DNA from: Didymella arachidicola
Lineage: Eukaryota > Ascomycota > Dothideomycetes > Pleosporales > Didymellaceae
DNA length: 64,000 nt
Direction: 5' to 3'
Assembly (NCBI GenBank): GCA_016630955.3
Contig: CM049997.1
Span: 1 to 64,000, forward strand
Shown: positions 49,084-56,628 of the stretch, in pieces
How the letters are laid out: the number at the start of each line of letters is the position of its first letter
Position numbering within the stretch: the first letter of the stretch is position 1
Notes under the pieces: generated by a model
What the model was told of the DNA's origin: nothing
Databases searched by the model: none
Seen by the model: only the letters and a program-made list of their open reading frames with translations
Position numbers and translations under genes: made by a program

Positions 49084-49680
49084 ATGCCGAAGGATTCCGG
49101 AACACGAAAGCCGCGAGGCCCGCGCTCGCAGTCGTCCACTGAGGAGCGTCGTGCTCGTGCTCGTCGCGTTCAAGAGCGTTCGCTAGAAATGGCGTTCCGT
49201 TGTAAAAGGTGTGAAGAAAAGAACTTTCGGTGTTTTGTCGATACCGCTACTGGTCGATGTGCTGGCTGCATCTCCGTGAAGGCGGAGTGTAGCTTGTTTG
49301 TTCCTGAAGGGGAATGGGAAAAGGTTGAGCAGGAGAAAGAAGAGAAGCGACTCGCACTCCTTCGTGCAGAGGCTGAGACTTCTCGTCTTCGTCTAGAGCT
49401 GGCGGAGGTTGAGAATCGTGAGCGTCAATTTGCGCGTCGTGATTTGGCGCTGCTGAAAGCGCAAGATCAGGCGCAAGAGGCGGAAAGTTCGAGTACCGCT
49501 ACCGGCCCCCTTGTCTCCGATCCTTGGGCTGATCCTGGCTGGTTACAGGCTAACGATTCTTCTTTTGGTCTCTCGTCTGACCAACTCTTTGTTGACTTTC
49601 TTGCTGGAAACCCTGTGGATCCTGTGCCGTACTGGCCACAGAATTTCGATACTGCGTCAGCAACTGGCGGCAGTTCGTGA
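49084..49680 (+). CDS. Antisense Zn2Cys6-like coiled-coil protein of element 3 (198 aa)
   Basis: Starts 130 bp from the 3' LTR. Arg-rich N-terminus (RRARARRVQER), cysteines 40, 43, 50, 59, 62 and 69 (Cx2Cx6Cx8Cx2Cx6C), coiled coil about 75-125, and a Trp/Phe/Asp-rich tail (DPWADPGW, FVDFLAG). Convergent with pol and overlapping its last 214 bp. Unlike the proteins of elements 2 and 4 in sequence, but with the same architecture. A RIP-decayed relative lies at 18256-18877. Confidence 0.85.
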   Translation: MPKDSGTRKPRGPRSQSSTEERRARARRVQERSLEMAFRCKRCEEKNFRCFVDTATGRCAGCISVKAECSLFVPEGEWEKVEQEKEEKRLALLRAEAETSRLRLELAEVENRERQFARRDLALLKAQDQAQEAESSSTATGPLVSDPWADPGWLQANDSSFGLSSDQLFVDFLAGNPVDPVPYWPQNFDTASATGGSS

Positions 49681-52600
49681 GGTTTGATTCTGGTTCCCAC
49701 GTGTTTTCCGAGTCTGGGTATCCTAACCACTTGACTAGGTATTCGTTGTTTTTTTTTGGTTTTTCGATGTTTAATTACTTTCTCGACTTCCCACTCGTCC
49801 TGGCCGTCTGCCTGGTAGTGAAAGTCTTGCTGGATCGGCGTTCTAGGGTCGGCTGGTTCCAACAGCGAGATGTGGAACACTGGATGGATCTTTGCATCCT
49901 TGGGCAGCGCAAGTCGATAGTTGACTGGGCTGATTTGCTTGGAAATGAAAAATGGTCCGACCTTGACTTTGTCCAGTTTTTTCGTTGGTCGCCGTGTGCG
50001 TAGGTTTTTCGTAAGGAGATACACTTTATCCCCCTCCTTTAGCAGAGGCGCCGTTTTTCGTTTCTTGTTAACATAAGAGATGCTCCGTGACTGAGCTTTA
50101 GCGATGTTATCGAGCGATTTTCTGTGTACTTCCTTCAGTGCTTCGACTGAGTTAATCGCTGATTCCGTTTGAATGTTACTGTCCAATGATCTGGTAAAGA
50201 GATTTGGGTGTCTCCCGTGGTTTGCAAAGAACGGCGTTACGCCTGTTGCTTCCGACAATTTGTTATTGTACGCGATTTGTGCCATAGGTAGCAGTGAAAC
50301 CCAGTTGTCTTGCTGCTGGTTGCAGTAGATGCGGAGGTACGTCTCCATTGTTTGGTTCACTCGTTCCGTTTGGCCATCCGTCTGCGGATGATACGCGGTT
50401 GACAATTTTTTCTTGGTACCAATAGCTGCTAACAGCGTGGTCCAGTAGTTTGATGTAAACAACTTGTCTCTATCGCTGATGATTGATTCGGAAATGCCGT
50501 GGTGTCGAACAATCCTATCCAGATATACTCGTGCGAGCTGCTCTGCAGTGTAGCTGTGGCGGAAAGGCACAAACTCAGCGGCTTTCGTGAATCGATCAAC
50601 TACAACGAAGATTGAGTCGTAGGTGTATCCTGTTACAGGATCCTTGGAAACAGGTAGCTGTGTAACGAAATCCATCGTGATGTTCGTCCATGGTGCCGTT
50701 GGCGGCTCCATTGCCTGTGCTTCTCCATACTTGGCGTGCGTGCTGTGTTTGTTCTGTTGACAGCTTACGCAATTCTTGATGAACTTGGCGACCTTGTCGC
50801 GCATGTTCGGGAACTCGTAATGTCTCTTGATGAGTTCCATTGTTCTGGTGATACCGGGGTGTCCATGAAGCGGGTCATCGTGGTGACTGCTTATGACTTC
50901 TTCCTCCAGTTCCTCTGGTACCTGTGATGGTACATGATGCTCTTGACGTACTAGCATCATATTGTTGAGCTGCTGGGACGGTCCTAACGATCCGTCGCTA
51001 TTAACGCCAAGAATCGCCGATTCGTTGATCGTCTTGGATCCTGCGAGGTCGTGTCGTCGACTGAGTGCGTCGGCTCTACCGTTGTCCTTTCCTGGTGTAT
51101 AGAGGATCTTGAACTTATATTGTCCGAGGGTCTCAGACCATCGTACTTGTCGTCTGTTCAATACCTTTGTTGTCGTGAAATGTACCAGGTTTTTGTGATC
51201 CGTGTAGATCGTAAGTTCCGAACAACTTTCAGCGTAGACTCGCCAATGTTCTAGGGCAGATACGATCGCGAGCAGTTCTTTGTCGTGTACGTCGTATCGT
51301 TCTTCGGGTCCTGAGAACTTGCGTGAGTAGTAGGCAATCGGGTGCCATTGACCATCTCGTTCCTGTGTGATGCATGCTCCTAATGCCAGATCTGAGGCAT
51401 CTGTTTCCATTCGTAGCGGTTCTCCGCTCCTGAATGTAACCAACGTGGGTGGATCTATACAAGCCTGTTTCAACGTTTCAAAAGCTTTGTCCTGATCCTC
51501 GCCCCACTTGAAGGGTGTGTCCTTCCGCGTAAGTTTCGTAAGCGGCAAGGCCTTCGTGGAGTAATCCTTGATGAAGCGTCGGTTGAAGTTGACAAACCCA
51601 AGGAACTCTTGGATGTTCTTGACGGTTTTGGGTGTTGGCCAATCCTTCACAACCTGAATCTTTGCTTGGCTCATCTTGACTCCATATCGTCCCACTACAA
51701 ACCCTAGGAATTCGACTTCCTCCTTGTGCCACTCGCACTTCTCGGGTTTTAAGCGTAGGTGCGCTGCTCCTAGGCAGGCAAGCACTTGTCGTACGTGTTC
51801 GACATGCTCTTCTAGTGTTTTGCTGTACACTAGGATGTCATCGAGGTACGCCACCACGGTAATGTCCAAGTGTGCCCTTAGCACGTTGTTGATTAGGGCT
51901 TGACATGTCGCTGGTGCGTTGGTGAGCCCGAACGGCATGACCAAATACTCGTAATGACCATAACGGGTTCTAAACGCCGTCTTCCATTCTTCGCCCTCCT
52001 TCATGCGGATAAGGTTGTATGCTCCTCTTAAGTCTAACGCAGTGAAGTACTGTGCTCCTGCTAACCGATCCTGAAGTTCGCTGATGTTCGGTAGCGGGTA
52101 ACGATTCTTGATCGTGATATCGTTGAGCTTTCGGTAATCGATACAAGGTCGTAGCTTGCCATCTTTCTTTGGTACGAATAGAACGGGAAATCCTGCTGGG
52201 GATTCTGATTCTCGAATGAATCCTTTGTCGAGGTTCTCCTTAAGGTAGTTGCGCAGCTCCTCAAGTTCCTTTTCTGACATCTGGTATATGGGCCCGAATG
52301 GGGGCTTCTTGCCTGGCTCGAGCTTAATCTCGTGGTCCCATTCTTGGTGCTGCGGTAATGCCTTCGCAGTCTTCTCATCGCGGAAGAGGTCTATAAACTC
52401 TCTGTATTCGTCCGGGATGTCAGGAGTTGTACTGTTCTCCTTAACCGTCGCTTTGTGATCCTGGGGCTGGTTGGTATCTGCGCGGTCGACCGCTCTAACT
52501 TGGCGCGTCTTGTTCGAAGAGATGTTGTTAATCTCCTTCTCATCCACCAGCTGCGTCGTGAGCTGCGCGGGTCGCTGTCCGGGTGTACCTGATCCGTGAC

Positions 52601-53129
52601 ACGTGAGCGTTATTCGCTGGTTCTTCCAGTCGATCCATGGATTGTGCTCTCTTAACCAAGGAAGTCCTAATATGATATCGTGGGCGGCCGTTCCCAGAAC
52701 ATCTAGGTCTATCAATTCCTCGTGGTTGAATACTTTCAGACGTCGCTGTACCACTTCGTGGGTCACAGTCGACTCTCCTGGCATTGGTTCTCCGTTGGCT
52801 ACTCGTAAAGGGTATGGTTCCTCCTTTCTTCGCTTCTGCAAGCCTGCTTGCGCGATAGCGGATTGAGACACGTAGTTGCTCTGTGCTCCTGAGTCCAACA
52901 ATGCCGTCATCCTGGTGCCTTCTAGCACAACAGGGAATTTGATGAGGGACTGGGCCTCATTGGAATCCTGACGTCGATTCCGGGAGCCCTGGACTGCGTT
53001 GAGAAAAAGCTCTCGTCCGGGTTGTCCTTGGCGTCTGTTTGCCATATGTCTAAAAAAGACTCGTCCTGGGGCATAAAACCGCTCAGGCGTTTTAGTGTCT
53101 CGTGGTTCCTGCACTTCGGATGGAAACAC
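49467..53129 (-). CDS. pol: Pol polyprotein of element 3, chromodomain out of frame
   Basis: Protease to integrase is as in the sisters. Near 49749-49757 a run of nine A (T on plus) shifts the frame within the chromodomain, so residues after EVEKVIKHRK no longer read YLVKWLGY; the end is a 100-residue out-of-frame tail. It may be a recent indel, a site of ribosomal slippage or an assembly error in a homopolymer. If real, the integrase lacks its chromatin-targeting end. Confidence 0.9.
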   Translation of the reverse strand: MFPSEVQEPRDTKTPERFYAPGRVFFRHMANRRQGQPGRELFLNAVQGSRNRRQDSNEAQSLIKFPVVLEGTRMTALLDSGAQSNYVSQSAIAQAGLQKRRKEEPYPLRVANGEPMPGESTVTHEVVQRRLKVFNHEELIDLDVLGTAAHDIILGLPWLREHNPWIDWKNQRITLTCHGSGTPGQRPAQLTTQLVDEKEINNISSNKTRQVRAVDRADTNQPQDHKATVKENSTTPDIPDEYREFIDLFRDEKTAKALPQHQEWDHEIKLEPGKKPPFGPIYQMSEKELEELRNYLKENLDKGFIRESESPAGFPVLFVPKKDGKLRPCIDYRKLNDITIKNRYPLPNISELQDRLAGAQYFTALDLRGAYNLIRMKEGEEWKTAFRTRYGHYEYLVMPFGLTNAPATCQALINNVLRAHLDITVVAYLDDILVYSKTLEEHVEHVRQVLACLGAAHLRLKPEKCEWHKEEVEFLGFVVGRYGVKMSQAKIQVVKDWPTPKTVKNIQEFLGFVNFNRRFIKDYSTKALPLTKLTRKDTPFKWGEDQDKAFETLKQACIDPPTLVTFRSGEPLRMETDASDLALGACITQERDGQWHPIAYYSRKFSGPEERYDVHDKELLAIVSALEHWRVYAESCSELTIYTDHKNLVHFTTTKVLNRRQVRWSETLGQYKFKILYTPGKDNGRADALSRRHDLAGSKTINESAILGVNSDGSLGPSQQLNNMMLVRQEHHVPSQVPEELEEEVISSHHDDPLHGHPGITRTMELIKRHYEFPNMRDKVAKFIKNCVSCQQNKHSTHAKYGEAQAMEPPTAPWTNITMDFVTQLPVSKDPVTGYTYDSIFVVVDRFTKAAEFVPFRHSYTAEQLARVYLDRIVRHHGISESIISDRDKLFTSNYWTTLLAAIGTKKKLSTAYHPQTDGQTERVNQTMETYLRIYCNQQQDNWVSLLPMAQIAYNNKLSEATGVTPFFANHGRHPNLFTRSLDSNIQTESAINSVEALKEVHRKSLDNIAKAQSRSISYVNKKRKTAPLLKEGDKVYLLTKNLRTRRPTKKLDKVKVGPFFISKQISPVNYRLALPKDAKIHPVFHISLLEPADPRTPIQQDFHYQADGQDEWEVEKVIKHRKTKKKQRIPSQVVRIPRLGKHVGTRIKPHELPPVADAVSKFCGQYGTGSTGFPARKSTKSWSDERPKEESLACNQPGSAQGSETRGPVAVLELSASCA

Positions 53130-55174
53130 TCAGCCCATTCGTGGCCGTAGCACCTCTCGTTTTGTACCATGTGCATGTTGAATATGTCTTCCACACATTC
53201 AATTCCTGGAAAGTGGAGATTCGTGCGCTTATCCCACAAGTGTTCTGCGCAATACGTATCCATACATTCCCACCAGTATTCCTCGCAGCCCTCGGGCTTA
53301 CTCGGAAACCATTCACTGTCCAGTTTGTACTGTCTGTGGTCTTCGCAGGCTTCGTGGTAGCACTGCGTAGGTGGTAGTCGAGAATGGTACGGGTTTCGAA
53401 TATCCTGGAACAGCTTCGACGTATAGCTCGACGTTGGCAAAGCGGGCTGTCGGTCGAAGTCGGGTTCGTCTCGACTTCGAGCGTATAAGTTGTAGTCGTC
53501 CAGCTGTTGCTGAGTTGCGGAGTTGCTTTCTTTCCAGCGGATAAAGTCTTCCGTGTGCCATTCTTTGTTGGTTTTCTGTGCATTGGCTACCTGTTGGTCG
53601 AATCTCTTAAGTGCTTCGGGGTCACCGAGCAAGTACCGTCTTGACCGTTGAATATTTTCTTCCGTCATCCAATCGCGGACAGACTCGACATCCTGTAGGC
53701 TTGGTGTCTGGATAGAAACGGAGGACGCTTCTCCCTTGTGCTCTGGGATGTTGTTGACAATGGTCAAGTTTATCGTTGGTACTTGAGGTTCTTGGAAGAC
53801 AGGAGTCTGGGTGGATTGGTCGCGCGAGACCATCATGTCCTGACTATGTTGCGTTTTGTCGCATACAATTAAACGTTTCCCTTCCTTTGAATAGTACTTG
53901 TCGTTGAGCCGGAAAAAGGAATCGTAGTATCGTTTGCCAACAATAGCGCTGCCGTCCTTAATGTCGCACTCTACCACATGGTGTTGACGGGGATCATTGT
54001 CAATCCACTCTTCCTTAGGGTAGGGTGTTGGTGACCGGATTTGCTTGCTTGGAGCATCCTCATCGGACTCCTCGATGTAGTCGTTGTCAAGTCCGGAAGT
54101 GGGGTCTTCCATGAGACGTCCCATCTCATTAGTAACGACCTCCCACTCTTGGTCGCCGCTGTCGTCATGAGCCAGCATGTTCAGCTGTCTGGTCACTTTG
54201 TTCTTCATGCGACAGTCGCGGGCGTAGTGGCCTGTCTTGCCACAGCCGTAACAAGTCACTGAAGACTTATCACCGCGGTTGTTACTACCCTTCTTTTTCT
54301 CATTCCATCGTTCAGGTCCTTTGTTAATGTTGGAGAGGTCCATTGCTGCAGGACCGTAGTATCCACTGTTCGTATCGTTGTGGACACGGCGTCCCATGTT
54401 GGCTTGGTAAAGGCCACCACGTTGACCACGGCGGTAGTTGTTGTTGCGCCACTGGTTGCGTGGAGCCTGGGGTGGGCGAGCGACCTGAGTCACGACTCGC
54501 ACACGAGGGTCCTCTCGTAATTCTTGTTGAAGGTCGTAGAGCTTGACGTCGATACTGATTGCTTCGTTTACTAACGCGTCGAAGGTATCGGTAGCTGCGG
54601 CAGTCCGCATGAGCTCTTCCTTGACCTTGGGCTTAAGGCCTTGTTTGAACATGGTCATCAACGCAACGTCGTCCCAGCCGGTGAACGTAGCTACTTGCTG
54701 AAACTTAGCAGCGTAGTCGGCGGCGGACGCAGTTTGTCGGATGCGCTGAATCTCGCGTCGGGCGATGGTTGGTTCGTTGTGTACTCCAAATACTTGGCGA
54801 ATCTGTTCCTTGAACAGATCGAAGTCTTCGATCCATGGGTCGATGTCTGCTGAGTTGCTTGCTCCGTCGTGGTAACGGCGAATAAAGGGTTTGATCCAAG
54901 TGAACGCGCGATCCTTCATAAACGTACTCACAAAAGTGACACGTTTCTCCTCTGGGATGCGTTCTCCTTGGAACATGAAAAACAGATCGAACTTCATGAG
55001 CCAGTCTTCCAGCTTGTCGCGAGTGCCATCAAAGGCCTCGGGTTTAGCCACTGGGTAAACACTGGTAGGGGCAGGCGCCGCTGCCTCCTCGTCCATGTCG
55101 AGATCGTCATCAGCCGTACGGCGTGATGCGTTGGAGTTGCTTGGGGTAGCACGGGATCCTGAGGTAGTACTCAT
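52922..55174 (-). CDS. gag: Gag protein of element 3 (750 aa)
   Basis: Begins at MSTTSGSRATP. Same plan as element 1: capsid region, CCHC knuckle near 310, triple Cx4CxxH at about 600-690. Intact. Confidence 0.95.
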   Translation of the reverse strand: MSTTSGSRATPSNSNASRRTADDDLDMDEEAAAPAPTSVYPVAKPEAFDGTRDKLEDWLMKFDLFFMFQGERIPEEKRVTFVSTFMKDRAFTWIKPFIRRYHDGASNSADIDPWIEDFDLFKEQIRQVFGVHNEPTIARREIQRIRQTASAADYAAKFQQVATFTGWDDVALMTMFKQGLKPKVKEELMRTAAATDTFDALVNEAISIDVKLYDLQQELREDPRVRVVTQVARPPQAPRNQWRNNNYRRGQRGGLYQANMGRRVHNDTNSGYYGPAAMDLSNINKGPERWNEKKKGSNNRGDKSSVTCYGCGKTGHYARDCRMKNKVTRQLNMLAHDDSGDQEWEVVTNEMGRLMEDPTSGLDNDYIEESDEDAPSKQIRSPTPYPKEEWIDNDPRQHHVVECDIKDGSAIVGKRYYDSFFRLNDKYYSKEGKRLIVCDKTQHSQDMMVSRDQSTQTPVFQEPQVPTINLTIVNNIPEHKGEASSVSIQTPSLQDVESVRDWMTEENIQRSRRYLLGDPEALKRFDQQVANAQKTNKEWHTEDFIRWKESNSATQQQLDDYNLYARSRDEPDFDRQPALPTSSYTSKLFQDIRNPYHSRLPPTQCYHEACEDHRQYKLDSEWFPSKPEGCEEYWWECMDTYCAEHLWDKRTNLHFPGIECVEDIFNMHMVQNERCYGHEWAECFHPKCRNHETLKRLSGFMPQDESFLDIWQTDAKDNPDESFFSTQSRAPGIDVRIPMRPSPSSNSLLC
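53051..53057 (-). promoter_or_regulatory. -1 frameshift slippery heptamer
   Basis: T TTT TTA in gag phase, same position as in the sister elements. Confidence 0.8.
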
Positions 55175-55191
55175 CTTGGGGGTGTTCAAAA

Positions 55192-55671
55192 TGTTGAAGT
55201 CGTACTTTAAGCAAAGCTCGTAAGCACTAATTCTATTGGTTCTCGGGGATGAGTACGGTGACAGGAAGCCGAAGGGGTTGGTTGCAATAAGGTGTACAGA
55301 TACGATCTGTCAGTCTTGAGAGCAGGGTAACGATGAGTAGTACAGAGTAGACTGTCTAGCTCGAAGGTTGGGTTTGAGATCCAAAGACAAACTTTAACTT
55401 AGGATTGAACACGAACTGTAAGAGTTGTGTTCCTACTAGATTATATAGTGAAGGTAATGGAGGTCATCCCAAGGGTTGTGCCATCCCCGGAGGTCTTGCC
55501 ATCCCGGAGGTCGTGCCATCCCCGGAGGTCATGCCATCCCCGGAGGTCATGCCATCCCGGAGGTCACGTCTTGGCGGGATGCCATCCCGGAGTCCCGTGA
55601 TTGGTGACACGCTGTCATCCTTAGCGATGCCCCGCTTCCTATCAGTACCTCGCAACTCGGAGATCGTAACA
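55192..55671 (-). repeat. 5' LTR of element 3 (U3 type C)
   Basis: 480 bp, matching the split 3' LTR. Short open frames inside are LTR sequence, not genes. Confidence 0.95.
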
Positions 55672-55795
55672 GATATATTAATAATAGGTTATTATTAAGC
55701 TATTAGTATAGAGAGAGTACTTTAGTATAGGTTTAGTAAAAGTAGCTTACTTACCTATTAGCTTACTTACCTATAAGGTATATTAATAGGTTATT
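55672..55795 (-). mobile_element. RIP-decayed Pogo relic, 5' end
   Basis: Completes the relic at 40730-41299: start of the transposase region, then a TIR reading AAGTAGCTTACTTACCTATTAG and CCTATAAGGTATA, the same TIR type as the MITE at 37781-38212. Confidence 0.7.
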
Positions 55796-56012
55796 AAGTA
55801 CTAAGCTAGTTACTATAAAGCTTAATCTAATATTTACCTATAAGAATACCTTTTTAAAAACCTTTATAAAGGTTATAGTAAAGACCTTCTTATTAATTTA
55901 GCTAATATAGTCTACTACTTATACTTTAGTTTCTTTAATATAATATATTTTATAAGTATATACTTTACTTAAGTATATACTTTATAAATACTATTAATAT
56001 AATAATATAATA
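55796..56012. other. AT-rich decayed DNA, nothing recognised
   Basis: No gene. AAGTATATACTTTACTTAAGTATATACTT near 55960 is partly palindromic. Confidence 0.45.
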
Positions 56013-56102
56013 ACGTAAGTGCATAGCAAGTAACGCGGATAAGCAAGTAACGCGCCCTAACAAGCCGATAGGTCTACCTACCTTTAGACCTTAATAGATC
56101 AA
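56013..56102 (+). mobile_element. Pogo relic of a further family, 5' TIR
   Basis: Starts ACGTAAGTGCATAGC after a TA (56011-56012) and has two copies of AGCAAGTAACGCG spaced 17 bp. Element 4 interrupts it; the rest resumes at 63395. Confidence 0.8.
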
Positions 56103-56611
56103 TGTTACGAACCTGAGACGGGGCAAGGCAGAAGATAAGAGAAGGAAGGATTGATGACACTCGGGGACAACCCGCAGGCCTTCAAGAAGGTCAGCACCCA
56201 GGACCAATGACGACGTAACCCCTCATGTTCCAAAGTCTTGGCGGAACGCCACCATGGAACAAGTCACGTGATGTTCCAAGAATCCCACGATGTTCCAGAA
56301 AGTACCAGGTTGGAACAACTATAGAACAATGGAACAAGAATGGAACATCTGTATGTATATAGTACGTAGGAACACAACTCTTACAGTTCGTGTTCAACCT
56401 AAGTTATCAAGTTTGTCTTTGGATCTCAAACCCAACCTTCGAGCTAGACAGTCTACTCTGTACTACTCATCGTTACCCTGCTCTCAAGACTGACAGATCG
56501 TATCTGTACACCTTATTGCAACCAACCCCTTCGGCTTCCTGTCACCGTACTCATCCCTGAGAACCAATAGAATTAGTGCTTACGAGCTTTGCTTAAAGTA
56601 CGACTTCAACA
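56103..56611 (+). repeat. 5' LTR of element 4 (U3 type D)
   Basis: U3 has about seven GTTCCA/TGGAAC motifs in both orientations between 56222 and 56350. TATATAG at 56356-56362, GTGTTCAA at 56390-56397. Ends ACTTCAACA. Confidence 0.96.
56390..56397 (+). promoter_or_regulatory. Likely transcript 5' end with self-priming complement
   Basis: GTGTTCAA lies 34 bases after the TATA box start and is the reverse complement of TTGAACAC at 56614-56621, just after the LTR. No TGG that would start a tRNA-primed site follows the LTR. Both motifs are kept in all four elements. Confidence 0.55.
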
Positions 56612-56613
56612 TT

Positions 56614-56621
56614 TTGAACAC
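56614..56621 (+). promoter_or_regulatory. Candidate self-primer binding site
   Basis: TTGAACAC, two bases after the LTR, can pair with GTGTTCAA at the presumed RNA start. Self-priming of this kind is known for Tf1/sushi-type chromoviruses. Confidence 0.5.
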
Positions 56622-56628
56622 CCCCAAG

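Larger units (their letters stand above)
41300..55671 (-). mobile_element. Chromovirus LTR retrotransposon 3, U3 type C, with element 2 nested in its 3' LTR
   Basis: LTRs are 480 bp. The left one is split into 41300-41475 and 48645-48953 by element 2. The target duplication is GATAT (41295-41299 and 55672-55676). It carries gag, pol and a type C antisense gene. The total without the nested element and its 5-bp duplication is about 7.2 kb. It lies in an older Pogo relic. Confidence 0.95.
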
